Positions 27,367 to 36,630 of a DNA stretch of 64,000 nt are shown one piece after another. Made by a program: the position numbers and the translations under genes. The notes beneath the pieces are model-generated. The model saw nothing but the letters and a program-made list of their open reading frames with translations. It did not search any database and had not been told where the DNA came from. The number at the start of each line of letters is the position of its first letter. Position 1 is the stretch's first letter. The stretch lies in NCBI RefSeq assembly GCF_032917945.1, contig NZ_CP136624.1:4650001-4714000 (forward strand), written 5' to 3'. Source of the stretch: Bradyrhizobium sp. sBnM-33 (GTDB taxonomy: Bacteria; Pseudomonadota; Alphaproteobacteria; Rhizobiales; Xanthobacteraceae).

Positions 27367-28347
27367 ATGGACCAGCCCCTCGCCGACATCGGCATCATCT
27401 CCGCCTATCGCTTTGCGGGCGACGGTTCCGCGACGAAGCTCGACGTCGCCAACCTCGATGCGGAACTCGCCGATCCGCACGGCTGGCTGTGGCTGCATTT
27501 CAATCTGTCCAACCGTCGCTGCCACGACTGGCTCGCCAGTGCGCCGCTGTCCGATGTTGCGCGCGAGACCTTGCTAGATGCCGACGAGCATATCCGCCTC
27601 GATATTTTCGACGAGGAGATCGCCGGCGTTTTGCCCGACCTGCACCAGGAGTTCATGCAGGAGGGCGACGATCTCCTGCGGGTGCACTTTGCGATATCGT
27701 CAAAGCTGATGATCACGGCTCGGCGCAAGCCGCTGCGCGCGATCGAGCTGACGCGGCGTGCGCTCGATAGCGGCCGCAAGTTTCCCACCCCGGTGTCACT
27801 GTTCGATGCGATCGTCGACCAGTTCGCCGATGTGATCGGACGCTACTCGGCGAGCCTCGGGGACGAACTCGACATCGTTGAGAATCATGTACTGCACGAT
27901 GAGATCGACGATGAGCGATTGCGGCTTGGCCGCGTGCGCCTGCAGGCGATCCGCACGCGGCGGCAGCTGTCGCAGATCCGTGCGCTGTTTCATCGCATGG
28001 AGACGCGCGAGGACGTTGAATCGGAAACCCTGCTATCGGCGATGCGCAAGCTTGCGCAGAAGTTCGATGCGCTCGACTACGAGTTCAGCGCGATCTATGA
28101 GCGCGCGCGGCTGCTGCAGGACGAGATCGCCGGCCGCATGACGGCGATCACCAACCGACGCCTGTTCACGCTATCGGTCCTGACCGCGTGCATGCTGCCT
28201 TCGACGCTGGTCACCGGCTTCTTCGGCATGAACACCAAGGACATGCCATTCCAGACCGGCGACGGCGGCACCTGGTATGCGCTTCTGCTGGTGATCGCCG
28301 CGGGAGCACTGACCTGGTGGCTGCTTAGGCGGACCAAGGCCTTGTAG
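27367..28347 (+). CDS. CorA-like divalent cation transporter (ZntB/CorA)
   Basis: 326 residues. A large N-terminal cytoplasmic domain (WLWLHFNLSNRRCHDWL, DEHIRLDIFDEEIAGVLPD) precedes a long stalk helix and two C-terminal transmembrane helices: LFTLSVLTACMLPSTLVTGFFGMN, ending in the GMN pore signature, and WYALLLVIAAGALTWWLL. CorA proteins form pentamers that carry Mg2+, Co2+ or Ni2+; the ZntB branch carries Zn2+. The short loop after GMN (TKDMPFQTGDGG) fits ZntB-like members, but the ion cannot be fixed from sequence. Confidence 0.93.
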   Translation: MDQPLADIGIISAYRFAGDGSATKLDVANLDAELADPHGWLWLHFNLSNRRCHDWLASAPLSDVARETLLDADEHIRLDIFDEEIAGVLPDLHQEFMQEGDDLLRVHFAISSKLMITARRKPLRAIELTRRALDSGRKFPTPVSLFDAIVDQFADVIGRYSASLGDELDIVENHVLHDEIDDERLRLGRVRLQAIRTRRQLSQIRALFHRMETREDVESETLLSAMRKLAQKFDALDYEFSAIYERARLLQDEIAGRMTAITNRRLFTLSVLTACMLPSTLVTGFFGMNTKDMPFQTGDGGTWYALLLVIAAGALTWWLLRRTKAL

Positions 28348-28931
28348 GCCGATCATGGTGTGACAGGAGCCTCGGCCGGCATGCCCGCGAAGCAGGCATC
28401 GCCCCGGCTATGGCGAACGTGGCACATACTCGCGTCGTGCCGCAACTCCCGTCCCAATCGAAAGATCATGAAACTAGCTAGCTGCGTAGGGTGGGCAAAG
28501 CAAAGCGCCCATCGCCACCGGTGGTTATGGTGGGCACGCGGAGCCTGTCATCGGGCGCGCGTCCGCGCGATCCGTTGGCTTTGCCCCCATGCGGAACTCA
28601 TGAATCCGTGGAGGCGGCCAAATGCCCGCTTTTGTGCACATTCTGGACCTGGCTCTCCGCTCTTTCGGGAGCGTGGAAAGAGAGTTAGAGTTCAGTCGAT
28701 CAGCGCCAGATAGACGTGCCGAAATCCTATGATTGAGGGCAACGTCGGTGCCTTCAACAGCAAGCATTGCACATTCAAAACGGGTTGCAGGCGCAGTTTG
28801 TCGCGCAATGGACCGGTGCGTGCAATGTCCAGGCACGGAGCAACAAACCGAGATCGGAGAATGAGGAGGGACAGAGAGCTATCTGATCACTCAAACTTAC
28901 GGACGATTACAAGGCTTAAAGGAGACTCACG
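28348..28931. other. Intergenic region with a repeat and unassigned sequence
   Basis: 584 bases. 28486-28590 is a palindromic repeat. The remainder (28590-28930) has small frames in several directions, none with coding-like composition plus a ribosome site. The AAAGGAGACTCACG ribosome site of the TPR gene closes it. I see no gene. Confidence 0.5.
28486..28590. repeat. Dispersed palindromic repeat, disrupted copy
   Basis: Left arm GTAGGGTGGGCAAAGCAAAG and inner GGTGGTTATGGTGGGCACGC match the other members; the right arm decays to GGCTTTGCCCCCATG. It also carries GAGCCTGTCATCGGGCGC, whose CCTGTCATCGGGCGC part recurs near 42780. Confidence 0.65.
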
Positions 28932-30533
28932 ATGAACGCGAAATCGGGACGAACCTTATTTGCCGCCGGCCTGATTACTGCGACGCTCGCAAGCGGCGCA
29001 ACCGGCCAGCAAAACGAAAAGCTCGGTAAGGTGAACTTTCCTACCTCCTGCGACCCCAAAGTCCAAGTCGAGTTTGACCGCGGCGTCGCCATGCTTCATT
29101 CGTACTGGTTCTTGATTGCCCGCCGAAAATTCGAAGAGATCCTGCAGCAGGATCCCACTTGCGCCATGGCATATTGGGGCGTGGCCATGGACTTGCTTGG
29201 TAACACCCTTGCAACTACCCCGTCACGGGCGGACGCGCAGGCAGCTTGGGAGGCACTCGAAAGGGCGCGGGCTGCCGGGCCGAAGACCCAGCGCGAGCGC
29301 GATTGGATCGAGGCGCTGAGCGCCTACTTTCGCGACCATGACAAGGTCGCCGTAAATGCCCGGCTGGCAGCCTACAATGCCGCGATGGCGCAGATGGCGC
29401 AGAATTATCCTGACGACTACGAGGTCCAGGCCTTTTATGCCCTGACGCTTCAAGCCGCGGCACCGAAGAGCGACCTCACCTATGCCAATCAGATCAAGTC
29501 CGCGGCGCTGTTGGAGAAGCTCTACGAGCAGAATCCGCAGCATCCGGGCGTGACGCACTACCTCATTCACGCTTACGACTTCCCGCCGCTCGCCGAGAAG
29601 GGAATAGCGTCAGCGCGGCGCTATGCCGGCATCGCGCCGGCCGTGCCGCACGCGCGGCACATGCCGTCGCACATCTACTCCATGGTTGGCCTCTGGGAGG
29701 AATCCATTGCCTCCAACGCGTCGTCGCTTGAGATCCAGCCGGACTATTATCACGCGTCGGATTTTATGGTTTACGCCTATCTGCAGCTCGCGCAGGATGC
29801 CAAGGCCGATGCGATGATCAAGAAGTCGCTCGCCACCGCCGATCGCGGCGATCGTCCGATCACTTTCGGCAATTTCACCGCCAAGGCCGCCATGCCCGCG
29901 CGTTACGTCCTTGAACGGGCGGATTGGGCCGGCGCTGCCGAGCTGCCGATAACTGCCACCCAATATCCCATGGCGGATTCGTTGATCCGCTTCACGCGCG
30001 GCCTGGGCATGGCCCGCACGGGTGATCTTGCAGGCGCCAAAGCGGAGATCGAGGCGATGGAGGCGTTGCGAACGACACTGCAGCGCGCCGACCAGTCGTA
30101 CTGGGCAGACCGGACCGAGGAGCAGATGCTTGCCGTTTCGGCCTGGATCGCTCTGAAGGAAGGTGCGACCGATCGGGCGCTGCGGTTCATGCGAGCAGCG
30201 GCCGATGGCGAAGACGGCAGCATCAAGCACGTGGCGATGGAGAATCGCCTCTATCCGTTCCGCGAATTGTTGGCCGAATTACTCCTCGAGATGGGGCAGC
30301 CCGCTGCTGCCCTGAACGAGTTCGAGACTGCCCTCAAGCAGACGCCCAACCGCTTCCGCGCGTTCTGGGGAGCCGCCCGCGCGGCCGACGGCGCAGGTGA
30401 CCGCCAGAAGGCCGCCGATTACTTCGGCAAGCTGGTGAACCTGACCAGCAACGCCGATACCGAGCGGCAGGAAATCCGTGTGGCCAAGGCACATTCACAC
30501 CGGGACGACACGATAGGTAGTGCACGAAAATAG
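28932..30533 (+). CDS. Exported TPR-repeat protein
   Basis: 533 residues with AAAGGAGACTCACG before ATG 28932. A Sec signal (LFAAGLITATLASGATG) is followed by TPR-like helical pairs throughout, for example YWFLIARRKFEEILQQDPTCAMAYWG near residue 58, GVTHYLIHAYDFPPLAEKGI near 205 and GQPAAALNEFETALKQTPN near 455. The sequences HYLIHAYD and HMPSHIYSMVGLWEESI are typical of a bacterial tetratricopeptide family of unknown function. Likely periplasmic scaffold. The next TPR gene starts 47 bases later on the same strand. Confidence 0.85.
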   Translation: MNAKSGRTLFAAGLITATLASGATGQQNEKLGKVNFPTSCDPKVQVEFDRGVAMLHSYWFLIARRKFEEILQQDPTCAMAYWGVAMDLLGNTLATTPSRADAQAAWEALERARAAGPKTQRERDWIEALSAYFRDHDKVAVNARLAAYNAAMAQMAQNYPDDYEVQAFYALTLQAAAPKSDLTYANQIKSAALLEKLYEQNPQHPGVTHYLIHAYDFPPLAEKGIASARRYAGIAPAVPHARHMPSHIYSMVGLWEESIASNASSLEIQPDYYHASDFMVYAYLQLAQDAKADAMIKKSLATADRGDRPITFGNFTAKAAMPARYVLERADWAGAAELPITATQYPMADSLIRFTRGLGMARTGDLAGAKAEIEAMEALRTTLQRADQSYWADRTEEQMLAVSAWIALKEGATDRALRFMRAAADGEDGSIKHVAMENRLYPFRELLAELLLEMGQPAAALNEFETALKQTPNRFRAFWGAARAADGAGDRQKAADYFGKLVNLTSNADTERQEIRVAKAHSHRDDTIGSARK

Positions 30534-30580
30534 CTTCTCGGTTGCCCGGGGCAGCGCCCGAAAGCTATCGGATCGAGAAC

Positions 30581-31153
30581 ATGACGATGATCCGCGCGGT
30601 CGCATTGGCAATGATGCTCGGCGTGCTGGTGAGCGGCGTAGCCGCTTATACCATCAGTTCGCCGGGCTGGCGGACCGCGACTGCACCGCCGTTCGGCGGG
30701 ACCGAGAGCCGCGCCGGGACGGCGACTGTTGCAGAGGCCTGGCCGATCTGCACCACCATGGCAGCCGTTGAGTCAGACGCCGACTGGGCGCAGCTCGATC
30801 CCGATTTCACGGGCGGCAAGAGGGCACTGCGCGCGGAGGATTGGAATGGCGCAATCGCAGCGTTCGAACTTGCGGCACTACGCGATCCGACCAATGCCGA
30901 TATCCAGAACTATATCGGCTATGCCTATCGGCGGCTGCGTCAGATCGGGCCGGCGATCGGCCATTACCAAAAAGCGCTGATGCTGAACTCTCGCCACCGG
31001 AGCGCGCATGAGCATCTCGGCGAGGCTTATCTGGTGCTGGGGGAACCGGCCAAGGCACAGCAGCTATTGGAGGCGCTGGAGAATCTCTGCCTGCTTCCCT
31101 GCGAGGAATACGACGACCTCAAGCGTGCCATTGCGGCGTACAAACGCTTGTGA
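30581..31153 (+). CDS. Small exported TPR protein
   Basis: 190 residues from ATG 30581 (ATG 30587 also possible). Signal-like MMLGVLVSGVAAYTISS, a central linker with one Cys, then two to three TPR units at about 75-165: ALRAEDWNGAIAAFELAALRDPTNADIQNYIGYAYRRLRQ and HYQKALMLNSRHRSAHEHLGEAYLVLG. The CxxxC pair CLLPC sits near the end. It follows the larger TPR gene closely and probably shares its transcript; both may act in one periplasmic assembly. Confidence 0.8.
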   Translation: MTMIRAVALAMMLGVLVSGVAAYTISSPGWRTATAPPFGGTESRAGTATVAEAWPICTTMAAVESDADWAQLDPDFTGGKRALRAEDWNGAIAAFELAALRDPTNADIQNYIGYAYRRLRQIGPAIGHYQKALMLNSRHRSAHEHLGEAYLVLGEPAKAQQLLEALENLCLLPCEEYDDLKRAIAAYKRL

Positions 31154-31358
31154 GGCTTTGAGGACTAATTATCCGACGCCGACGTCGCACCAGATCGAGC
31201 GGGGACTGCTTTACCTTGTCGCTCTTCGTTGGCGCAGAAGGCGCGACAATGCCCGAGCGATCCTCAACCACGCGGCGTTAGCGACGAGATCATCTCCTCG
31301 CTGAAGCAACGTGAGCAACGACTAGCCTGTCGCTCGCAGTCGATGTATAATCATCTCC

Positions 31359-31688
31359 ATGGGTTGGGATGCGAACGGCGTAGCACTGCTCAAAAAATTC
31401 TGGGCCGATGGCCACAGCGCCGGCCAGATCGCAAATCGGCTGGGCCTTAGCCGCAATGCCGTGAGCGCCAAGTTGAAGCGCATGGGCCAGAAGCGCGGTC
31501 GTAAGCCGCCAACCGCAAACCCCAGGATCGTATCGGTGCCGAAGCGAAAGGTGGCGCCGTTGGCGGCCTGTGCCCGACCGGCGGACAAGGTCATGTCGCC
31601 GCGCAAGCCGGCAGCAACGCAGCCCAAGGAATTCACCAAGCGTCAGCTTTACGCGATGCTGGTCGATGCAGTCAGGAATACCGGCTGA
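31359..31688 (+). CDS. GcrA-family transcriptional regulator
   Basis: 109 residues. The N-terminus WDANGVALLKKFWADGHSAGQIANRLG-LSRNAVSAKLKRMG matches the GcrA DNA-binding domain, which in Caulobacter binds promoters with sigma-70 and depends on CcrM methylation. Arg/Lys/Pro-rich linker follows, and the C-terminus ends TKRQLYAMLVDAVRNTG rather than with the usual zinc-binding GcrA tail. It is shorter than standard GcrA (about 170 residues), so it is a paralogue. A perfect hairpin follows. Confidence 0.82.
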   Translation: MGWDANGVALLKKFWADGHSAGQIANRLGLSRNAVSAKLKRMGQKRGRKPPTANPRIVSVPKRKVAPLAACARPADKVMSPRKPAATQPKEFTKRQLYAMLVDAVRNTG

Positions 31689-31691
31689 CGC

Positions 31692-31713
31692 TTGCCGACT
31701 TGCCAGTCGGCAA
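31692..31713. terminator. Hairpin after the GcrA-like gene
   Basis: TTGCCGACT TGCC AGTCGGCAA: perfect 9-base stem with a 4-base loop, 4 bases after the stop codon. There is no T run, so termination strength is uncertain. Confidence 0.5.
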
Positions 31714-31931
31714 TCAGCAGGCGCCGACCGCGCCGCGAGAACGCGGCGTCGTGAAACGTGAAGCCGAACGGCGGACAGGCGTTCCGGGCCTGATAAGATT
31801 TCCGCCGATAATCATCCCGACTTGAGTCTAGTCGCTACCCTCTCGCCCGGCGGAATATTTCCGCGCTTGCCAAGGTCCGTCCGACAGGCCAGAAAAACTT
31901 TCGGAAAGAAGAAGCGCCAACGGAGAACGAT

Positions 31932-33083
31932 TTGACCATCAAAGGCAAAGCCTACATTGCCGGGATCTACGAGCATCCCACCCGGCACGCACCGGATAAA
32001 TCAACTGCACAGTTGCACGCCGAGGTCGCCAAGGGGGCGGTTGAGGATGCGGGCCTCACCAACGCCGATATCGACGGTTATTTCCTCGCCGGCGACGCGC
32101 CGGGCGGCCTCTGGCCGATGGTCGATTACCTCGGGCTCAACAAGGTGCGCCACGTCGATTCCACCGAGACCGGCGGCTGTTCCTATTTGATCCATCTCGG
32201 CCACGCCGCCGAAGCGATCGCGGCGGGCAAATGCTCGATCGCGCTGGTCACCCTCGCCGGCAAGCCGCGCACCGGGGTGATGCCGCCGCGCGCAGCGGGC
32301 GCGGAGGCTGATTTCGAGGCGGCCTATGGCGCCACCACCCACAATGCCTACGGCATGTGTGCCATGCGCCATATGCACGACTACGGCACCACCAGCGAAC
32401 AGCTCGCCTGGATCAAGGTCGCGGCCTCCCATCACGCCCAGTACAATCCGCATGCGATGCTCAAGGATGTCGTCACCGTCGAGGACGTCATCAACTCGCC
32501 GATGATCTCGGACCCGCTGCACCGGATGGACTGCTGCGTCGTTACCGATGGCGGCGGCGCGATGATCGTGACCACGCCGGAGATCGCGAAAAGCCTGAAG
32601 AAGCCCTTGGTGCGGTTGATCGGCCATGGCGAGGCGATGAAGGGTCCGCGCGGCGGCAAGGATCTCGATCTGACCTATTCCGCCGGCGTCTGGTCCGGCC
32701 CGCGCGCCTTCGAGGAAGCGGGCGTGACGCCGAAGGATATCAAATATGCCTCGATCTATGACAGCTTCACCATCACGGTGTTGATGCAGCTCGAAGACCT
32801 CGGCTTCTGCAAAAAGGGCGAGGGCGGCAAGTTCGTCGCCGACGGCAATCTGATCTCCGGCGTCGGCAAGCTGCCGTTCAACACCGACGGCGGCGGCCTC
32901 TGCAGCAACCACCCCGTCAATCGCGGCGGCATGACGAAAATCCTGGAAGCCGTCCGCCAATTGCGCGGCGAAGCCCATCCAAAAGTGCAAGTGCCGAACT
33001 GCGACCTCGCGATTGCCCATGGCACCGGCGGTCTTCTCGGCGTGCGTCACGCCGCCTCAACCTGCATTCTGGAGCGCGTGTGA
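31932..33083 (+). CDS. Thiolase-like / acetyl-CoA acetyltransferase family protein
   Basis: 383 residues from TTG 31932, chosen because GGAG lies 6 bases upstream and the family N-terminus (IKGKAYIAGIYEHPTR) begins there. Thiolase fold with VDSTETGGCSYLIHLGHAAEAIAAG holding the candidate nucleophilic Cys near residue 82, AYGATTHNAYG, and a C-terminal AIAHGTGGLLGVRHAAST; the second CxG Cys of classical thiolases is missing. This is the SCP2/lipid-transfer-like branch. The stop codon overlaps the start of the DUF35 gene (TGATG), a pairing known from steroid side-chain aldolases and other two-subunit thiolase-like enzymes. Confidence 0.9.
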   Translation: MTIKGKAYIAGIYEHPTRHAPDKSTAQLHAEVAKGAVEDAGLTNADIDGYFLAGDAPGGLWPMVDYLGLNKVRHVDSTETGGCSYLIHLGHAAEAIAAGKCSIALVTLAGKPRTGVMPPRAAGAEADFEAAYGATTHNAYGMCAMRHMHDYGTTSEQLAWIKVAASHHAQYNPHAMLKDVVTVEDVINSPMISDPLHRMDCCVVTDGGGAMIVTTPEIAKSLKKPLVRLIGHGEAMKGPRGGKDLDLTYSAGVWSGPRAFEEAGVTPKDIKYASIYDSFTITVLMQLEDLGFCKKGEGGKFVADGNLISGVGKLPFNTDGGGLCSNHPVNRGGMTKILEAVRQLRGEAHPKVQVPNCDLAIAHGTGGLLGVRHAASTCILERV

Positions 33084-33472
33084 TGGCTGAAACGAAAAAA
33101 TATCCGGCGCCGGTGACCAATCCCGAGACCGCGCCGTTCTGGGAAGCGGCCAAGACCGGCAAGTTCATGATCAAGCGCTGCACGGCTTGCGGCGAGGCGC
33201 ACTACTTCCCGCGCTCGATCTGCCCATTCTGCTTCTCCGACAACACGGTATGGGAGGAGGCTTCCGGCGAGGCAACGGTCTACACCTACAGCCTGATGCG
33301 CAAATCGCCGACCGGTCCTTACGCGATCGCCTATGTGACGCTGAAGGAAGGCCCCTCGCTGCAGACCAACATCGTCGACTGCGATCTGGAGAAGATCAAG
33401 ATCGGCCAGACGGTGAAGCTGGTGTGGAAGCCAACCGAAGGCGCCCCACTGCCGTTCTTCACGGCGGCGTAG
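33083..33472 (+). CDS. DUF35 OB-fold / zinc-ribbon acyl-CoA-associated protein
   Basis: 129 residues from ATG 33083, whose A is the last base of the thiolase stop codon, so translation is probably coupled. Residues 35-60 form a zinc ribbon with CTACGEAHYFPRSICPFC (four Cys); the rest is an OB-fold ending GQTVKLVWKPTEGAPLPFF. DUF35 proteins bind acyl-CoA and partner thiolase-like proteins. The direct overlap supports a heteromer with the preceding product. Confidence 0.92.
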   Translation: MAETKKYPAPVTNPETAPFWEAAKTGKFMIKRCTACGEAHYFPRSICPFCFSDNTVWEEASGEATVYTYSLMRKSPTGPYAIAYVTLKEGPSLQTNIVDCDLEKIKIGQTVKLVWKPTEGAPLPFFTAA

Positions 33473-33483
33473 CCTCCTTCCCT

Positions 33484-33631
33484 TCTCCCCTTGTGGGAGA
33501 AGGTGGCGCGAAGCGCCGGATGAGGGGTTCTGTCCGCGAGCAATGTGTCTGCGGCGCGAACCCCTCACCAAAACGAATTTGAGGTGCTGCCGGTGTAGCC
33601 CTCTCCCACAAGGGGAGAGGGCACAGCAACG
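33484..33631. repeat. Dispersed palindromic repeat, CTCCCCTTGTGGGAGAAGG type
   Basis: TCTCCCCTTGTGGGAGAAGG...GGATGAGGGGTTC is mirrored by GAACCCCTCACC...CCCTCTCCCACAAGGGGAGA. The left and right arms form an extended inverted repeat in the gap between the DUF35 and MaoC genes. This pattern is frequent in rhizobial intergenic DNA (from memory). Confidence 0.8.
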
Positions 33632-33669
33632 GGCGCCGCAGAAGAAACGAATGGGGAGAGCATTCAAAC

Positions 33670-34530
33670 ATGCCGATCAATTACCAACAGCTCATGGCCC
33701 TGAAAAATCTAGGCCAGAAATACGCCTACACCGATCGCGAGGTGATGCTCTACGCCTATGGCATCGGCATGGGCGCCGACCCGATGGACGAGAAGGAACT
33801 CGCGTTCGTCAACGAAGGCACACTCACGCCGCGTCCGCTCAGGGTCGTGCCGACCTTCGCCTCGGTGGCGGCCTGGGGCGCTGGGCCCGGCGAGATGAAC
33901 CTCAACCGCGTGATGGTGGTCGACGGCGAGCGCGACATTACCTTCCACAAGCCGCTGCCGAGCGCGGCCAAGATCACCGCCGACTCGACCGTGCTCGACG
34001 TCTTTGACAAGGGCAAGGACAAGGGCGCGGTCATCCGGCACCAGACCGTGCTGAAGGACGAGAACGGCGAGAAGCTAGCGACGCTGGTTGCCTCGCGGTT
34101 CGCGCGCGGCGACGGCGGCTTTGGCGGCCCGTCCGAAGGCCAGCCCGAGCCGCACAAGGTTCCGAACCGCGCGCCGGACAGGATCGTCGATATCACGACG
34201 CGCCCGGACCAGGCGCTGGTCTATCGTCTGTGCGGCGACCGCAACCCGCTGCACTCAGATCCCGAGTTTGCGAAGAAGGCCGGCTTTCCGCGGCCGATCC
34301 TGCACGGCATGTGCACCTACGGCATCACCTGCCGCGGCGTGCTGCAGACCTACGCCGATTACGATCCGTCCGCCTTCAAGCAGCACGTCGCGCGGTTTTC
34401 CTCGCCGGTCTATCCCGGCGAGACCGTGACGATGGAGATGTGGAAGGACGGCAACGTGATCTCGTTCGAAGCCAAGGTGAAGGCCAGGGGCGTTACCGTC
34501 ATCAAGAGCGGCAAGGCGGTGCTGGGCTAG
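33670..34530 (+). CDS. MaoC-family acyl-CoA dehydratase (double hot-dog)
   Basis: 286 residues, ATG 33670 shortly after GGGGAGAGC. The N-terminal half is a degenerate hot-dog (AFVNEGTLTPRPLRVVPTFASVAAW, NRVMVVDGERDITFHKPLP). The C-terminal half has the active hydratase-2 motif: ALVYRLCGDRNPLHSDPEFAKKAGFPRPILHGMCTYG, with the Asp/His pair of R-specific enoyl-CoA hydratases. It would hydrate a 2-enoyl-CoA to the 3R-hydroxyacyl-CoA. Position between thiolase/DUF35 and an SDR fits a beta-oxidation-like route. Confidence 0.92.
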   Translation: MPINYQQLMALKNLGQKYAYTDREVMLYAYGIGMGADPMDEKELAFVNEGTLTPRPLRVVPTFASVAAWGAGPGEMNLNRVMVVDGERDITFHKPLPSAAKITADSTVLDVFDKGKDKGAVIRHQTVLKDENGEKLATLVASRFARGDGGFGGPSEGQPEPHKVPNRAPDRIVDITTRPDQALVYRLCGDRNPLHSDPEFAKKAGFPRPILHGMCTYGITCRGVLQTYADYDPSAFKQHVARFSSPVYPGETVTMEMWKDGNVISFEAKVKARGVTVIKSGKAVLG

Positions 34531-34534
34531 ATCT

Positions 34535-34656
34535 CGTGCCCCGGACGCAGCGCAGCACGTAGTGATGCGCTGCAGAGCCGGGGCCCATTGGCCGGGTGGG
34601 TGCTGGGTCCCGGTTCTGCGACGCAGCGTTGCACGCTGCATCGCGTCCGGGACACG
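34535..34656. repeat. Palindromic repeat of the CCGGACGC...GTCCGGGACACG type
   Basis: CGTGCCCCGGACGCAGCGCA at the left and GCATCGCGTCCGGGACACG at the right are inverted; the middle GCCGGGGCCCATTGG...GGTCCCGGTTCTGC arms form a second palindrome. Related sequence at 21954-22108. Confidence 0.75.
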
Positions 34657-34686
34657 AAAGCGAGAAGATGTAAGGGAGAACACACC

Positions 34687-35565
34687 ATGGGATTGCTCGA
34701 CGGCAAAGTTGCCATCATCACTGGTGCAGGCGGCGGGCTCGGGGAGGCCTACGCCAAACTGTTCGCGCGCGAGGGCGCAGCGGTCGTGGTCAACGACCTC
34801 GGCGGTCCCCGCGACGGCTCCGGTGCCGACGTCTCGATGGCGCAGAAGGTGGTCAACGCCATCAAGGAAGAGGGCGGCCGCGCCGTCGCCAATGGCGCCG
34901 ACATCTCGACCATGGCCGGCGGGCAGTCGGTGTTCGACGACGCCATCAAGAATTTCGGCCGCGCCGATATCCTGGTCAACAACGCCGGTATCCTGCTCGA
35001 CGAGACTTTTGCCAAGGCCAAGGAGGCCAATTGGGACAAGGTGATCAGGGTGCACCTCAAGGGCACCTTCTGCTGCACCCAGCCGGTGTTCAAATGGATG
35101 CGCGAGAACGGCGGCGGCGTCATCGTCAACACCTCCTCGACCTCGGGCCTGATCGGCAATTTCGGCCAGACCAATTATGGCGCCGCCAAGGGCGGTATCT
35201 GGGGACTGTCGAACGTGCTGGCAATCGAGGGCCGCAAGTACAACATCCGGGTCTGGACGCTGGCACCGGGCGCGCTGACCCGCATGACCGCAGACCTGCC
35301 GCGCTATAAAGAGAACCCCGGCGCCGCGCTCGGCCCTGATGGCATCGCGCCGGCCGTGCTATACATGGTCAGCGACTTGTCAGGCGACCAGACCGGCAAG
35401 GTGCTCGGCGTCTCCGGCCCGCGCGGGGTGCGGGAGATGCGGATGATGGAAATGGAAGGCTGGAAACCGCCGTTCACGGGCTGGAAGGCCGAGGACATCG
35501 TGACCCACGCCAAGGAGATCTTCTTCTCCGAGGAACAGATCAAAATGGGCGCGCGGAGATTTTAG
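34687..35565 (+). CDS. SDR-family dehydrogenase, peroxisomal multifunctional (3-hydroxyacyl-CoA) type
   Basis: 292 residues from ATG 34687 with AAGGGAG upstream; the 33 extra residues of the longer frame come from the repeat. Rossmann SDR: VAIITGAGGGLGEAYAKLFA (TGxxxGxG), VVNDLGGPRDGSG, ILVNNAGIL, catalytic Ser in NTSSTSGLIGNFG and YGAAKGG with the Tyr-x-x-x-Lys pair. The VVNDLGG stretch is diagnostic of the 17-beta-HSD4-like group that oxidises 3R-hydroxyacyl-CoA. Together with MaoC hydratase and thiolase it completes an R-specific beta-oxidation set. Confidence 0.93.
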   Translation: MGLLDGKVAIITGAGGGLGEAYAKLFAREGAAVVVNDLGGPRDGSGADVSMAQKVVNAIKEEGGRAVANGADISTMAGGQSVFDDAIKNFGRADILVNNAGILLDETFAKAKEANWDKVIRVHLKGTFCCTQPVFKWMRENGGGVIVNTSSTSGLIGNFGQTNYGAAKGGIWGLSNVLAIEGRKYNIRVWTLAPGALTRMTADLPRYKENPGAALGPDGIAPAVLYMVSDLSGDQTGKVLGVSGPRGVREMRMMEMEGWKPPFTGWKAEDIVTHAKEIFFSEEQIKMGARRF

Positions 35566-35572
35566 TTCTAAA

Positions 35573-35652
35573 CGTCATTCCGGGCGATGCGAAGCATCGA
35601 ACCCGGAATCTCGAGATTCCGGGTCTGGTCCTTCGGACCATCCCGGAATGAC
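35573..35652. repeat. Dispersed palindromic repeat, CGTCATTCCGGG type
   Basis: CGTCATTCCGGGCGATGCGAA...ACCCGGAATCTCGAGATTCCGGGT...ATCCCGGAATGAC, a nested palindrome with an internal CTCGAG centre. A relative is at 54939-55042. Confidence 0.85.
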
Positions 35653-35669
35653 CAAGACAAGAGGCATAA

Positions 35670-36626
35670 ATGACAAAACTCACCGCCCAGGCCGCCGGCA
35701 CCTTTGCGATTGCGCCGACGCCGTTCCACGACGATGGCCGGATCGACGAGAAATCCATCGATCGCCTGACCGACTTCTACGCCGAAGTCGGCTGCGACGG
35801 CGTCACTGTGCTCGGCATTTTGGGTGAGGCGCCGAAGCTCGACGCAACGGAAGCGGAGCAGGTGGCCATCCGCTTCGTCAGGCGCGCCAAAAACATGCAG
35901 ATCATTGTCGGCGTCTCCGCGCCGGGCTTCGCTTCGATGCGCTCGCTGGCGAAAGCGTCAATGGATGCCGGCGCCGCGGGCGTCATGATCGCGCCGCCGC
36001 CGCATTTGCGCACCGACGACCAGATCACGGGCTATTTCAAGCAGGCGCAGGAGGCGATCGGCGACGACATTCCGTGGGTGCTGCAGGACTATCCGCTGAC
36101 GCTCAACGTCATCTTCACGCCCGCCGTGATCCGCAAGATCGTGATGGATTCGCCGTCCTGCGTCATGCTCAAGCACGAGGACTGGCCGGGCCTGGAAAAG
36201 ATCTCGACGCTGCGCAACTTCCAGAAGGATGGCTCGCTGCGGCCGCTGTCCATCCTGGTCGGCAATGGCGGGCTGTTTCTCGATTTCGAAATGGAGCGCG
36301 GCGCCGACGGCGCCATGACCGGCTACGCCTTCCCCGAACTGCTGATTGATGTCGTCAAGCTGTCGAAGGCAGGCAAGCGCGATGCCGCGCACGATTTGTT
36401 CGACGCCCATCTGCCGCTGATCCGCTACGAGCAGCAGCCCGGCGCGGGCTTGTCGGTGCGCAAATACGTGCTGCAGAAGCGCGGCATCATTTCGTCCAGC
36501 GCGCAACGCAAGCCGGGTGCAACGATAACGGCGACCGCAAAGGCCGAAGTCGATTATCTGTTGTCGCGGGTGGCGCGCGTCGACCGCCGCGCCAATTTGC
36601 AACCGCAATCCAGCGCGGCGGAGTAG
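35670..36626 (+). CDS. Dihydrodipicolinate synthase-family aldolase
   Basis: 318 residues. The TIM barrel shows FAIAPTPFHDDGRIDEKSIDRL, DGVTVLGILGEAPKLDATEAEQV (the GxxGE segment of DapA/NAL proteins), IVGVSAPG, AGVMIAPPPHL, LQDYPLT with the conserved Tyr, and VMLKHEDWPG with the Schiff-base Lys near residue 170. The family adds or removes pyruvate-like units. The close, same-strand position after the acyl-CoA cluster suggests a catabolic aldolase rather than lysine synthesis. The NUDIX gene starts 4 bases after its stop. Confidence 0.9.
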   Translation: MTKLTAQAAGTFAIAPTPFHDDGRIDEKSIDRLTDFYAEVGCDGVTVLGILGEAPKLDATEAEQVAIRFVRRAKNMQIIVGVSAPGFASMRSLAKASMDAGAAGVMIAPPPHLRTDDQITGYFKQAQEAIGDDIPWVLQDYPLTLNVIFTPAVIRKIVMDSPSCVMLKHEDWPGLEKISTLRNFQKDGSLRPLSILVGNGGLFLDFEMERGADGAMTGYAFPELLIDVVKLSKAGKRDAAHDLFDAHLPLIRYEQQPGAGLSVRKYVLQKRGIISSSAQRKPGATITATAKAEVDYLLSRVARVDRRANLQPQSSAAE

Positions 36627-36630
36627 TCGG